Translations under genes and position numbers: made by a program
In this document: positions 23,381 to 38,150 of the stretch, piece after piece
How the letters are laid out: each line of letters opens with the position of its first letter
Position numbering within the stretch: position 1 is the first letter of the stretch
DNA from: Pseudomonadota bacterium
GTDB lineage: Bacteria; Pseudomonadota; Gammaproteobacteria; Burkholderiales; Burkholderiaceae_E
Direction of reading: 5' to 3'
Assembly (NCBI GenBank): GCA_029779435.1
Contig: JAKPAM010000185.1
Location: 1-62,521, forward strand
DNA length: 62,521 bases
Notes under the pieces: model-generated
Databases searched by the model: none
What the model was told of the DNA's origin: nothing
What the model saw: only the letters and a program-made list of their open reading frames with translations

Positions 23381-24384
23381 CGGGCTTCGGCGCCTTTGCG
23401 CCGCTGGCGCTCGACCAGTACCGCGCGGGTGACCCAGACGAGTTGATCATCGCCGGCCGCCACCGGGACGTACGCGAATTCGAGGTCGTCGAACGCCTGC
23501 TCGAAGAATGCCGCCTCGTGGCCGATCTCGAGCAGCAGTCCGCCTTCGGGCGTCAGGTGCGCGGGTGCGGCGTCCAGCAGACGGCGGATCAGGTCCATGC
23601 CGTCGGCGCCGCCGGCCAGCGCGCCCGGCGGTTCGGCGCGGAACTCGGGCGGCAGCGCGTCGATCGATGCCTGGTTGACGTACGGCGGGTTGCACAGGAT
23701 CAGGTCGAAGCGGCGTCCGCCGACCGGATCGAACAGGTCGCCGCGCACGAGCGCGACGCGCTCGCCGACGCCGTGCAGCGCGACGTTCTCGGTGGCCAGC
23801 GCCAACGCCTCGGCCGACAGGTCGGCTCCGATGACGTCGGCGGCCGGCCAGCGGTGCGCGGCAAGGATCGCGAGGCTGCCGCCGCCGGTGCACAGGTCCA
23901 GCACGGTGCCCGGCGGCTGATCGAGCCAGTCGTCGAGCGCGCCGTCGAGCGCCTCGCCGATCAGCGATCGCGGCACCAGCGCGCGCGCGTCGGACAGAAA
24001 GCGCTGTCCGCGCAGCCAGGCTTCGCCGAGCAGGTAGGCGGCCGGCACGCGTTCACGGCAGCGCCGTTCGATCAGCGCGACCAGGCTGTCGCGTTCGGCG
24101 TCGCACAGGCGCGCGTCCAGGTGAGGTTCGAGCTGATCGACCGGCAGATGCAACGCCCACGACAGCATCCAGGCGGCTTCGTCGTACGCGTTGTCGGTGC
24201 CGTGGCCGTAGGACAGGCCGGCGTGCTCGAACCGGCTGACGGCCAGGCGGATCAGGTCGCGCAGCGTTCGCAGCGCGCGAAGCTGGTCCGGCGCCAGCGT
24301 GGCCGGATCGACGCGTTCGAACCGGGCAGGGGAGCCGGGTCGGGAGGGAGAGGCGGATCGGACGTCGGACATCGAGGTCTTCAT
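23377..24384 (-). CDS. prmB: 50S ribosomal protein L3 glutamine methyltransferase
   Basis: This SAM-dependent enzyme of 335 aa methylates a glutamine of ribosomal protein L3. The N-terminal helical part has SYGHGTDNAYDEAAWM and AYLLGEAWLRGQRF. The Rossmann methyltransferase core has DLCTGGGSLAILAA and the NPPYV motif that binds the glutamine amide, with YVNQ-type surroundings characteristic of PrmB rather than PrmC. ATG at 24384 is chosen; ATG at 24372 is also possible, and neither has a strong Shine-Dalgarno. The stop overlaps the ABC-F start. Confidence 0.88.
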   Translation of the reverse strand: MKTSMSDVRSASPSRPGSPARFERVDPATLAPDQLRALRTLRDLIRLAVSRFEHAGLSYGHGTDNAYDEAAWMLSWALHLPVDQLEPHLDARLCDAERDSLVALIERRCRERVPAAYLLGEAWLRGQRFLSDARALVPRSLIGEALDGALDDWLDQPPGTVLDLCTGGGSLAILAAHRWPAADVIGADLSAEALALATENVALHGVGERVALVRGDLFDPVGGRRFDLILCNPPYVNQASIDALPPEFRAEPPGALAGGADGMDLIRRLLDAAPAHLTPEGGLLLEIGHEAAFFEQAFDDLEFAYVPVAAGDDQLVWVTRAVLVERQRRKGAEAR

Positions 24385-24573
24385 GAGTAGGGGCCGAGGA
24401 GGCGCCGTGCGCAGAGGCACGGCATGGCTGCGGCGATCACGTTCGCGTTCGGGGCCATGGCCCGCCGCGGCCGCTACGGCCGGCGCGGCGATCGTGCGCG
24501 GGAAGGGGGGCGGAGACCGAGCGCTTTTCGACTAGGCCCGAAAGGCGGCCATGAGCAAGAAACGCTCGCCCTC

Positions 24574-25728
<1,155 letters not shown>

Positions 25729-25824
25729 TCAGAATTCGGTTGCCGGTCAGAGGGTGGGAGCCGAGGGCGCCGACAGAATCCGATCGCCAGCCCGAGCAAG
25801 GCGGGACGCGGGCGCCGCCGCCGG

Positions 25825-26181
25825 TCAGGCCGGCAGCAGCCCCTGGTACAGCGGATCGGAGAAGCCGACCAGCAAGCGGTCGCCGGCTTCCAGCACCGGG
25901 CGCTTGATGATCGTCGGCTCGCGCAGCATCAGGTCGGTCGCGCTGGCCTGGTCGACGATCGCGTCGCGCTCGGCGGGCGTCAGCCGTCGCCAGGTGAGAC
26001 CCCGCCGGTTCAGCAGCGCATCCCAGGGCACGTGGCTGAGCCAGCGTTGCAGCATCGCCTCGGTCAACCCGTCCTTGCGGAAATCGTGGAACCGGTACGG
26101 CAGCCCGTGATCCTTGAGCCAGGACCGGGCCTTGCGGACCTGGTCGCAGTTGTCGATGCCATGGATCACGATGTCGGTCAT
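25825..26181 (-). CDS. ArsC/Spx-family reductase-like protein (YffB type)
   Basis: This small thioredoxin-fold protein has 118 aa. MTDIVIHGIDNCDQVRKARSWLK carries the single N-terminal cysteine, and EPTIIKRPVLE the family's late Arg-Pro motif. The match is to the YffB/ArsC-like group, not to true arsenate reductases of arsenic operons; no ars genes are near. The biochemical role is unknown. It lies directly downstream of pilU, 8 bp away. In other proteobacteria this family member often sits among dap genes, as it does here. Confidence 0.85.
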   Translation of the reverse strand: MTDIVIHGIDNCDQVRKARSWLKDHGLPYRFHDFRKDGLTEAMLQRWLSHVPWDALLNRRGLTWRRLTPAERDAIVDQASATDLMLREPTIIKRPVLEAGDRLLVGFSDPLYQGLLPA

Positions 26182-26189
26182 GCGTTGCG

Positions 26190-27431
26190 TCAGACGTTGA
26201 GCAGGAACTCCGAGAAAGACGGGCTTTCCTGCGCGGGGTTGCTTGCCGGCCGGGGCGCCGGGGCGGCGGCGGGCGGCCGGTTGATCGGCGCGGTTTGCAG
26301 CGACGGCAGGGCCAGCGCGGGGTCCGTCGGCTCGGCCGCCTTCGGCGGCTCGGCGCCGGCACCCGCGTTGCCCGCGCCCGTATTCTCCAACATCCAGAGC
26401 AGGTTCGTCGGCGAATCCGAGTTGGCCAGCGCGTCTTCCCGCCCGATGCGCTTGTCCTGGACGAGCTTGACCAGCGCCTGCTCGAAGGTCTGCGAACCGG
26501 GTGCCAGGCTTTTTTCCATCGCTTCCTTGACGTCGCTCAGGCGTCCCTGCTCGATCAGCTCGGCGACGTGGCGCGTGTTCAGCAGCAGCTCGACGGCAGG
26601 GATCCGCCCGCCGTCGGCGGCGCGGATCAGCCGCTGCGAAATCACGGCTTTCAGCGACGCGGCCAGGTCGGACAGCAGGACGCGACGATTGTCCGGCGGG
26701 TAGAAGTTGACGATCCGGTTCAGCGCGTTGTTGGCGTTGTTCGCGTGCAGCGTGGCCAGCACCAGGTGGCCCGACTGCGCGTACGCGAGTGCGTGGGCCA
26801 TCGTTTCGGTGTCGCGGATCTCGCCGATCAGGATGCAGTCCGGCGCCTGCCGCATCGCGTTCTTCAGCGCGACGTGCAGGTTGTCGGTGTCGGTGCCGAT
26901 CTGCCGCTGGTTGACGATCGAGCGCTTGTTGACGAACGTGAACTCGATCGGATCCTCGAGCGTCAGGATGTGGCCCGAGCGCATCTCGTTCCGGTGATCG
27001 AGCATCGCGGCCAGCGTCGTGGACTTGCCCGAGCCGGTGGCGCCGACGACCAGCACCAGGCCGCGTTTCTCCATGATCACGTCGAGCAGCGCCGACGGCA
27101 GCCCCAGCGATGCGAACGGCGGGATGTCGCCCGGAATGTAGCGGATCACGCAGGCCGGGGTGCCGCGCTGCTTGAAGATGTTGACTCGGAAGCTGCCGAC
27201 GTCGCGCACGCCGTGGCCGACGTTCAGTTCGTGTTCTTCCTCGAACTGCTGCCACTGCTTGTCGGAGACCAGCTCGCGGATCATCGCCATGATGGTCCGC
27301 GGATCGAGTCGCTGCTGATTGATCGGCAAGCTGACGCCGTTGATCTTGATATGCACTGGCGAGCCCACCGCCAGGAACAGGTCCGAGGCCTTTTTTTCGG
27401 CCATCAGACACAGCAGTCGATTCATTACCAT
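26190..27431 (-). CDS. pilU: Twitching-motility retraction ATPase PilU
   Basis: This hexameric ATPase of 413 aa works with PilT in type IV pilus retraction. It has the N-terminal KASDLFLAVGSPVHIKINGV motif, Walker A VGATGSGKST, Asp box LTLEDPIEF, Walker B-like DCILIGEIRDTETM and the His box GHLVLATLHANNANNA. The C-terminus extends about 50 residues past the core and is rich in Pro/Ala, as in PilU. Two starts are close: ATG 27431 (AGGGG upstream) and ATG 27425. No pilT lies beside it. Its place between dapD and the ArsC-like gene is unrelated to pili. Confidence 0.88.
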   Translation of the reverse strand: MVMNRLLCLMAEKKASDLFLAVGSPVHIKINGVSLPINQQRLDPRTIMAMIRELVSDKQWQQFEEEHELNVGHGVRDVGSFRVNIFKQRGTPACVIRYIPGDIPPFASLGLPSALLDVIMEKRGLVLVVGATGSGKSTTLAAMLDHRNEMRSGHILTLEDPIEFTFVNKRSIVNQRQIGTDTDNLHVALKNAMRQAPDCILIGEIRDTETMAHALAYAQSGHLVLATLHANNANNALNRIVNFYPPDNRRVLLSDLAASLKAVISQRLIRAADGGRIPAVELLLNTRHVAELIEQGRLSDVKEAMEKSLAPGSQTFEQALVKLVQDKRIGREDALANSDSPTNLLWMLENTGAGNAGAGAEPPKAAEPTDPALALPSLQTAPINRPPAAAPAPRPASNPAQESPSFSEFLLNV

Positions 27432-27473
27432 CCACGGACCCCTAGTCACGCCTTCATCAGGACGTGGGGTCGT

Positions 27474-28304
27474 TCAGTCGCCGCGCAGCAACTCGTTGAT
27501 GGCGGTCTTCGCGCGCGTTTGCGCATCGACCCGCTTGACGATGACTGCACAGTACAGGCTGACCCCACCGGTGGATGGCAGCGATCCCGGCACGACGACC
27601 GAGCCGGACGGAATCCGGCCATAGCTGACGTTGCCCGTGGCGCGGTCGACGATCTTGGTGGTGGCGCTGAGGAATACCCCCATCGACAACACCGAGTTCT
27701 CTTCCACGATCACACCTTCCACCACTTCGGAACGGGCACCGATGAAACAGTTGTCCTCGATGATCGTCGGATTGGCCTGCAGCGGCTCGAGCACGCCTCC
27801 GATGCCGACTCCCCCGGAAAGATGCACGTTCTTGCCGATCTGCGCGCACGATCCGACGGTGGCCCATGTGTCGACCATCGTGCCTTCGTCCACGTAGGCT
27901 CCGATGTTCACGTAAGACGGCATCAGCACCGCGTTCCGGCCGATGAAGCACCCCCGTCGCGCGACGGCCGGCGGGACGACCCGATAGCCGCCGGCCGCGA
28001 AATCGGCGGCCGTGAAGCCGGCGAACTTGGTCGGTACCTTGTCGTAGAAGCGGAACGGGTCGCTGCCGCCCGAGAACGTCATCGGCACGTTGTCCTCGAG
28101 CCGGAACGACAGCAGCACGGCTTTCTTCAGCCATTGGTGCGTGACCCATTCGCCGTCGATCTTCTCGGCGACCCGCGCCTTGCCCGAATCGAGCAGCGCG
28201 AGCGCCTCGTCGACGGCTTTGCGTACCTCGGCGGGCACGGATTGGGGGGAGAACTCGGCGCGGTTCTCCCACGCTTGTTCGAGAACGGTCTGCAGTTGGC
28301 TCAT
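27474..28304 (-). CDS. dapD: 2,3,4,5-tetrahydropyridine-2,6-dicarboxylate N-succinyltransferase
   Basis: This left-handed beta-helix enzyme of 276 aa transfers succinyl from succinyl-CoA to tetrahydrodipicolinate. The helical N-terminal domain ([13 protein letters not shown]) is followed by hexapeptide repeats, with motifs [43 protein letters not shown] and [14 protein letters not shown] that line the active site. Its ATG overlaps the dapC stop in ATGA, so dapC and dapD are translationally coupled. Confidence 0.95.
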   Translation of the reverse strand: MSQLQTVLEQAWENRAEFSPQSVPAEVRKAVDEALALLDSGKARVAEKIDGEWVTHQWLKKAVLLSFRLEDNVPMTFSGGSDPFRFYDKVPTKFAGFTAADFAAGGYRVVPPAVARRGCFIGRNAVLMPSYVNIGAYVDEGTMVDTWATVGSCAQIGKNVHLSGGVGIGGVLEPLQANPTIIEDNCFIGARSEVVEGVIVEENSVLSMGVFLSATTKIVDRATGNVSYGRIPSGSVVVPGSLPSTGGVSLYCAVIVKRVDAQTRAKTAINELLRGD

Positions 28305-29527
28305 GTCGAAGAATGCTGGTTGACGAAGGATTGGATGCGGGCGGCGCCCTCGAGGCAGGCGGCGATCGGTTCGACCAGTGCCAGGCGGACGAAGCCGGCG
28401 CCGGGATTGCCGCGCTGCGGATGCTCGCGGGCCAGGAAGCTGCCGGGCAGGCACAGCACATTATATTGACGGTACAACTCGCGCATGAACCCGACGTCAT
28501 CGCCGCCCGGTACGCCCGCCCACAGGTAGAAGCCGGCCTGCGGGCGCGCGGTCGCGAGCACCGAGGCGATCAGCGGCGTCACCGCGTCGAACTTCTCGCG
28601 GTACAGCCGGCGGTTCTCGCGCACGTGCGCCTCGTCGTTCCAGGCCGCGGTCGACGCGGCCTGCACGACCGGACTCATCGCGCTGCCGTGGTAAGTGCGA
28701 TAGAGCAGGAACGCGCGCAGCAGCTCGGCGTCACCCGCCACGTAGCCCGATCGCATGCCCGGGCAGTTGGAGCGCTTGGACAGGCTGCCGAACACGACCA
28801 GCCGCGCGAAGTCGCGCAGGGCGAGCTGCCGGGCGGCGTCGAGCGCTCCCAGCGGCGGCCGCGCCTCGTCGAAGTAGATCTCCGAATAGCATTCGTCGGC
28901 CGCGATCACGAACCCGTGCCGCGCCGACAGCGCGAAGAGCTGCTTCCAGTCGTCCAGCGTCAGTACGGCGCCGGTCGGATTGCCCGGCGAGCACACGTAC
29001 AGCAGCGCCGTGCGGGCCAGCACCGCCTCGGGGATCGATGCCCAGTCGCAGGCGAAGCCATTGGCCGGATCCTGGTCGATGTACCAGGGTTCGGCGCCGC
29101 CGAGCAGCGCCGCGCCCTCGTAGATCTGGTAGAACGGATTGGGGCTGATGCCGATCGGCCGGCGGCCGGGATCGCGCTGACCGATGTCCCCATCGAGAAC
29201 GACTTGCGCGAAGGCGAACAGCGCCTCGCGCGAGCCGTTGACCGGCAGCACCTGGGTGGCCGGGTCCAGCCCGTCCAGGTGGTGGCGGCGGGTGAGCCAG
29301 CCGGCCAGCGCCTGGCGCAGCTCGACGCTGCCGGCGGTGGCCGGGTAGGCCGACAGCCCGCTCATCGATGCCAGCATCGTCTCGCCGATGAACGCCGGCG
29401 TCGGGTGCTTGGGTTCGCCGATCGACAGGTTGACCGGCGCCAGCGACGGGTTCGGCGTGACGCCGGCCAGCGTTTCGCGCAACCGTTCGAACGGGTAGGG
29501 TTGCAGCAGCTTCAGACGCGGGTTCAA
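28301..29527 (-). CDS. dapC: Succinyldiaminopimelate aminotransferase
   Basis: This PLP-dependent class I/II aminotransferase has 408 aa and gives N-succinyl-LL-diaminopimelate. The PLP lysine is in [17 protein letters not shown], with NPTGAVL and [12 protein letters not shown] supporting the fold. The N-terminus [22 protein letters not shown] is the usual start of betaproteobacterial DapC. The start codon is TTG, preceded by a good AGGAAA at the right distance; no ATG or GTG gives this N-terminus. It is followed directly by dapD and lies divergent from smc. Confidence 0.92.
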   Translation of the reverse strand: MNPRLKLLQPYPFERLRETLAGVTPNPSLAPVNLSIGEPKHPTPAFIGETMLASMSGLSAYPATAGSVELRQALAGWLTRRHHLDGLDPATQVLPVNGSREALFAFAQVVLDGDIGQRDPGRRPIGISPNPFYQIYEGAALLGGAEPWYIDQDPANGFACDWASIPEAVLARTALLYVCSPGNPTGAVLTLDDWKQLFALSARHGFVIAADECYSEIYFDEARPPLGALDAARQLALRDFARLVVFGSLSKRSNCPGMRSGYVAGDAELLRAFLLYRTYHGSAMSPVVQAASTAAWNDEAHVRENRRLYREKFDAVTPLIASVLATARPQAGFYLWAGVPGGDDVGFMRELYRQYNVLCLPGSFLAREHPQRGNPGAGFVRLALVEPIAACLEGAARIQSFVNQHSST

Positions 29528-29614
29528 GGCGGTTTCCTGGTGGCGGGGGCGAGCCCGGTATTCTATAAGGTTAAGGTGTCGCGCCCGGTGAGTCGGCCGG
29601 GCTTACAGCAGTGT

Positions 29615-29697
29615 TATCATAAGGATCCGCGCTCCGACGCGTGGCCCGAACGATGGCCAGGCGGGGCGTGCAAAGCCGCGGCAGCGGCTTTTTTGAT
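29615..29697 (+). terminator. Rho-independent terminator/attenuator in the smc leader
   Basis: AAAGCCGC GGCA GCGGCTTTTTT (29672-29694) is a compact stem-loop with a T-run, oriented on the plus strand. It lies about 50 bp before smc and about 50 bp after TATCAT at 29615-29620, a possible -10 element. A transcript of about 70 nt would end here. It may attenuate smc or mark a short RNA; no convincing -35 was found. On the minus strand it would fall in the dapC upstream region. Confidence 0.6.
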
Positions 29698-29747
29698 TTT
29701 CGCTCTCGCTTCTCCAGCCCTGGTCGAACCACCGCGAAGGCACCCCA

Positions 29748-32700
29748 GTGCGTTTGAAACAACTCAAGCTGGCCGGGTTCAAGTCATTCGTCGACCCGAC
29801 TTCGTTCGAAGTGCCCAGCCAACTGGTCGGCGTCGTCGGCCCCAATGGCTGCGGCAAGTCGAACGTGATGGACGCGGTGCGCTGGGTGCTCGGCGAGTCC
29901 AAGGCGTCCGAGCTGCGCGGCGAGTCGATGCAGGACGTGATCTTCAACGGCTCGTCCGAACGCAAGCCGGCCTCCCGCGCGTCGGTCGAGCTGGTCTTCG
30001 ACAATTCGCTGGGTCGAATCGGCGGCCACTGGGCCGCGTATGGCGAGATCTCGGTCAAGCGCGTGCTGACGCGCGACGGCCAGTCGACGTACCTGATCAA
30101 CAATCAGGTAGTGCGCCGGCGCGACGTCCACGACATGTTCCTCGGCACCGGGCTCGGACCGCGCGCGTACGCGATCATCGGGCAGGGAATGATCTCGCGG
30201 ATCATCGAGGCGCGTCCCGAGGACCTGCGCGTGTTCCTCGAAGAGGCCGCCGGCGTGTCCAAGTACAAGGAGCGGCGCCGCGAGACCGAGAATCGCTTGC
30301 ACGATACGCGCGAGAACCTGACCCGCGTCGAGGACATCCAGCGCGAGCTGAATTCGCAGATCGAACGCTTGACCAGGCAGGCCGAGGTCGCGCGCCAGTT
30401 CCGCGAGCTGGACGACGATCGGCTGCGCAAGCAGCGGATGCTGTGGATCGTGCGCCGCGACGAAGCGCTGGCCGAGCAGCAGCGGGTCGCCGAGGCGGGC
30501 CGTGCGCTGGTCACCTCGATCGACGCGCGGTTGGCCGAGCAGCGGGCCGCCGAGGCCCAGATCGAACAGTTGCGCATGGGCCACTACGAGGCGGGCGACG
30601 CCGTCCACGCCGCGCAGGGGCGCTACTTCGAGGCCAACAGCGAGGTCAGCAAGCTCGAATCCGAGATCCGCTACGTCGTCGATGCGCAGCGCGAAGCTCG
30701 CCAGCGCGCCGATGCGCTGGCCGGGGCTTGCGAGGCGGCGCAGGACGAGGAGCGGCGCGCGCGCGAACAGGCCGAGGCCGATCGCGAGCGGCTGGCCGGA
30801 CTCGAGATCGACGCCGAAACGGACGCCGAGCGGCTGGCCATGCTGTCCGAGCAGGCGCCGGCCGCCGAGGAGTCGGTCAGGGCGTTGCGCGACGAATGGG
30901 ATGCCGCCCGAGCCGAAGCGTTGCAGACGCGCCAGGCGATCGAGCTGTCGGCGACGCGCCGGCGCGCGGCCGAGCAGCGCCTGCAGGAGCTGGCGCGCCG
31001 GCGCGAGCGGCTCGAGGACGAGCTGTCGCGGATCGGCGCGCCGGACGTCGACGCCCTCGATGCGATGGCCCGGTCGCTGGAAGCCGCCGAGATGGCCGAG
31101 GCCGCCGGCGGCGAGGCGCTGGCGCAGGCCGACGCGGCGTGGCACGAGATCGACGCGCAACGGGTGCCGGCCCAGCAGGCGCTGCGCGAGTCCGAAGCGC
31201 GGCTCGCGCGGATCGACGCACGGATGGCGGCGCTGCGACAGCTTCAGGAGCGCGTGCAGAGCCAGGGCAAGATAACGCCGTGGCTGGCGCGGCATGGCCT
31301 GGACCGGCTCGGTCGCCTGTGGCAGGCCTTGCGCATCGAGCATGGCTGGGAGACGGCGATCGAATCGGCGCTGCGCGAGAACGTGTCGGCGCTGCAGGTC
31401 GAACGGCTCGCGCATCTGGCCGGCCTGGTCGCCGACGCGCCGCCCGCGCGGGTGTCGTTCTTCGCGGCCGGCGACGGATCTTCGACGGCGGGTGGAGGGG
31501 CGCCGCTCGCGGCGCAGGGCGACGAGGCATCGGGCAACGCGCTGCCGCCCGGCCTGGCCCCGCTGATCTCCCGCGTCCATTGCGCCGATGCCGGCGTGCA
31601 GGCGATGCTGGCCGACTGGCTGCACGGCCTGTATGCGGCCGATTCGGTCGAGGCTGCGGTGGCGGTGCGCGAGCAGCTCCCGCCCGGCGGACGCTGCATC
31701 GCGGCGGGCGGCCACCTCGTCGACCGCTACTCGATCCGCATCTACGCCCCCGATTCCGAACAGGACGGCGTGCTGGCCCGGCAGTTCGAGCTCGAGAACC
31801 TCGAGCGCGAGCAGCGCGCGCAGCGGCTGCTGGCCGACCAGGCGCGCGACGCCGCGGTCCGCATCGAGGCGGCGGCCACGCAGCGCCGGGCCGCGCTCGG
31901 CGAGGCGCGCGAGACGCACCACCTCGCGGTCAAGCGCCTGTCTTCGGTACGTCTCGATCACGAGCGCCTCGAGGCCGCGCGCCAGCGCGCGGCGATGACG
32001 ACCGAGCGCCTCCAGGCCGAGTTGGCCGAGGTGCTGGAGGACGAGGAGCGCGGCAACCTCGCGATCGATGCCGAGACCGAGGCGTTCGAGCGGCTGGACC
32101 TGGAACTGGCCGATCGCCAGCAGCGGGCCGAAACGCTGACCGAACGCTTCGAGGCCGGCGAGCAGGAACTGGCCGCCCGGCGCGAGGCGGTGCGCCAGGC
32201 CGAACGCGATGCCCAGGAGCGCTCGTTCGCGATCCGTGAACTGCGCACGCGGATCGACCGGCTCGCCGAACAGGCGACGCAGGCGCGCCAGCGGTTCGAG
32301 CAGTCGTCGATCGAGCGCGAGCAGCTCGAGGACAAGCTGCTGCAGTTGTCCGACGAAACGGCGCAGCAGGGGTTGCAGCAGGCGCTGGAGGTGCGGGTGC
32401 AGGCCGAGCAGGCGCTGTCGGCGGCGCGCCAGCGGCTCGATGAATTGAGCCACACGTTGCGCTCGCGCGAAGAACAGCGGATGGCGATCGAGCGCGACCA
32501 GGAGCCGCTGCGCCAGAAGCTCGTCGACCTGCAACTGAAGGAACAGGCCGCGCGGATCAATGCCGAGCAGTTCGCGCAGCAGCTGAGCGAGGGCGAGGTC
32601 GACGAGGCGGCCGTGCGCGCCGGGTTCGACGAGGCGCCCAAGGCGTCGTGGCTGCAAGGCGAAGTCACGCGGCTGGGCAACGCGATCGCCGCGCTCGGGC

Positions 32701-33311
32701 CGGTCAACCTGGCCGCGCTCGACGAATTGAACGAGGCCAGCGAGCGCAAGGGATTCCTGGATGCGCAGTCGGCCGACCTGACCGAAGCGATCGAGACGCT
32801 CGAGGACGCGATCCGCAAGATCGATCGCGAATCGCGCGAGGTGCTGCAAAGCACTTATGACACGGTCAATCGCGAATTCGGCCGGCTGTTTCCCGAGCTG
32901 TTCGGCGGCGGTGAAGCCAAGCTGATGCTGACCGGCGACGAGATCCTCGACGCCGGGGTGCAGGTGATGGCGCATCCGCCGGGCAAGCGCAATTCGACGA
33001 TCCATCTGCTGTCGGGCGGCGAGAAGGCGCTGACGGCGATCGCGCTGGTGTTCGCGATGTTCCAGCTCAATCCGGCGCCGTTCTGCCTGCTCGACGAGGT
33101 CGATGCGCCGTTGGACGATGCCAATACCGAGCGATATTGCGATATGGTGCGGCGCATGTCCGATCAAACCCAGTTCCTGTTCATCACGCACAACAAGATC
33201 GCGATGGAACTGGCCCAGCAACTGGTTGGCGTGACGATGCAGGAGCGCGGCGTGTCGCGCATCGTCGCGGTCGACCTCGAAGCGGCGACGCAAATGGCGC
33301 AGGCCGCCTGA
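29748..33311 (+). CDS. smc: Chromosome segregation protein SMC
   Basis: This is a chromosome-organising ATPase of 1187 aa. The N-terminal head has Walker A GPNGCGKSN (K37). Two long coiled-coil arms (about 170-510 and 670-1010) surround a hinge near 520-660. The C-terminal head has the signature LLSGGEKALTAIAL and Walker B FCLLDEVDAPLDD. GTG at 29748 with GAAGG upstream gives the canonical MRLKQLKLAGFKSFVDPT start. It is followed by zipA and ligA, a common order in Burkholderiales. ScpA/ScpB, its usual partners, are not in the window. Confidence 0.96.
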   Translation: MRLKQLKLAGFKSFVDPTSFEVPSQLVGVVGPNGCGKSNVMDAVRWVLGESKASELRGESMQDVIFNGSSERKPASRASVELVFDNSLGRIGGHWAAYGEISVKRVLTRDGQSTYLINNQVVRRRDVHDMFLGTGLGPRAYAIIGQGMISRIIEARPEDLRVFLEEAAGVSKYKERRRETENRLHDTRENLTRVEDIQRELNSQIERLTRQAEVARQFRELDDDRLRKQRMLWIVRRDEALAEQQRVAEAGRALVTSIDARLAEQRAAEAQIEQLRMGHYEAGDAVHAAQGRYFEANSEVSKLESEIRYVVDAQREARQRADALAGACEAAQDEERRAREQAEADRERLAGLEIDAETDAERLAMLSEQAPAAEESVRALRDEWDAARAEALQTRQAIELSATRRRAAEQRLQELARRRERLEDELSRIGAPDVDALDAMARSLEAAEMAEAAGGEALAQADAAWHEIDAQRVPAQQALRESEARLARIDARMAALRQLQERVQSQGKITPWLARHGLDRLGRLWQALRIEHGWETAIESALRENVSALQVERLAHLAGLVADAPPARVSFFAAGDGSSTAGGGAPLAAQGDEASGNALPPGLAPLISRVHCADAGVQAMLADWLHGLYAADSVEAAVAVREQLPPGGRCIAAGGHLVDRYSIRIYAPDSEQDGVLARQFELENLEREQRAQRLLADQARDAAVRIEAAATQRRAALGEARETHHLAVKRLSSVRLDHERLEAARQRAAMTTERLQAELAEVLEDEERGNLAIDAETEAFERLDLELADRQQRAETLTERFEAGEQELAARREAVRQAERDAQERSFAIRELRTRIDRLAEQATQARQRFEQSSIEREQLEDKLLQLSDETAQQGLQQALEVRVQAEQALSAARQRLDELSHTLRSREEQRMAIERDQEPLRQKLVDLQLKEQAARINAEQFAQQLSEGEVDEAAVRAGFDEAPKASWLQGEVTRLGNAIAALGPVNLAALDELNEASERKGFLDAQSADLTEAIETLEDAIRKIDRESREVLQSTYDTVNREFGRLFPELFGGGEAKLMLTGDEILDAGVQVMAHPPGKRNSTIHLLSGGEKALTAIALVFAMFQLNPAPFCLLDEVDAPLDDANTERYCDMVRRMSDQTQFLFITHNKIAMELAQQLVGVTMQERGVSRIVAVDLEAATQMAQAA

Positions 33312-37286
<3,975 letters not shown>

Positions 37287-37302
37287 CGGAACCGCTTTTC
37301 TC

Positions 37303-38037
37303 ATGATCGCAATCATCGGTGGCAGTGGACTGGCCCGGCTCGCGGGCCTGGCCCATCAGCGACGCGAAATCGTGCGCACCCCTTACGGCGACCCGTCCGG
37401 GCCGCTGACTTTCGGTGAACTCGAGAACGTGCCGATCGCCTTCCTGGCGCGGCACGGCTATGGCCATACGATCGCGCCGCACGAGATCAACTACCGCGCC
37501 AATGTCTGGGCGCTCAAGTCCGCCGGGGTCGAAGGCATCGTGTCCGTGGCGACGGTCGGCGGGATCCGTGCCGATTTCGGGCCTGGCGTGCTGGTCGCGC
37601 CCGACCAGATCATCGATTACACGTGGGGGCGACGCTCCACGTACTTTGAGGGCTCCGAGAACCCGGTGCGCCACGTCGATTTCACCGATCCTTATGACGC
37701 GAGGCTGCGCCGCCGGCTGCTCGATGCGGCCCGTGCCGAGTCGATCGATCTGGTCGACGGCGGCACGTATGGCTGCACGCAGGGGCCGCGGCTCGAGACC
37801 ACGGCCGAGATCCGGCGCCTGGAGCGCGACGGATGCGATCTGGTCGGGATGACCGGCATGCCGGAGGCCGCGCTGGCGCGCGAGCAGGACCTGCCTTATG
37901 CCGCGGTGGCCGTCGTCGTCAATCACGCGGCCGGCAAGGGCGATAGCGAGAACGGGATCTCGCTGGAAGCGATCGGGCCCGTGATGGACCAGGCGATGGC
38001 CCGCGTCCGCGCGCTGCTGGCGGCATTCGTTCGATGA
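37303..38037 (+). CDS. S-methyl-5'-thioinosine / methylthioadenosine phosphorylase
   Basis: This purine-nucleoside phosphorylase of the MTAP/PNP family II has 244 aa. Phosphate- and base-binding motifs are visible: IIGGSGL at the start, FLARHGYGHTIAPHEINYRAN, YGCTQGPRLETTAEI and GMTGMPEAALARE, with late VVVNHAAGKG. In many beta- and gammaproteobacteria this version cleaves methylthioinosine in salvage of polyamine by-products. It is shorter than human MTAP, as expected. ATG 37303 lies 17 bp after ligA. Specificity for methylthioinosine versus methylthioadenosine cannot be settled here. Confidence 0.86.
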   Translation: MIAIIGGSGLARLAGLAHQRREIVRTPYGDPSGPLTFGELENVPIAFLARHGYGHTIAPHEINYRANVWALKSAGVEGIVSVATVGGIRADFGPGVLVAPDQIIDYTWGRRSTYFEGSENPVRHVDFTDPYDARLRRRLLDAARAESIDLVDGGTYGCTQGPRLETTAEIRRLERDGCDLVGMTGMPEAALAREQDLPYAAVAVVVNHAAGKGDSENGISLEAIGPVMDQAMARVRALLAAFVR

Positions 38038-38150
38038 CGAATGACGACAGGGCAATTGTCGGCAGACGGTAAGGGCCGATCGCGGATACGGCCCACGGCG
38101 GACGAGGACCGACCCGGTGCGCGGAAAAGGGGCTGCGGGAATCCCCCCCG

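Noticed and set aside
25825..26181. Arsenate reductase
   Set aside because: It is a YffB/Spx-like member without arsenic-operon neighbours.
28313..32239. A 1308-codon frame over dapC and smc
   Set aside because: It spans two divergent, well-supported genes and its product has no recognisable fold; an artefact of high GC.
29784..33293. A 1169-codon open frame antisense to smc
   Set aside because: It is the high-GC mirror of a real gene; its translation is Arg/Leu/Gln-rich with no domain, while the plus strand gives a complete SMC.
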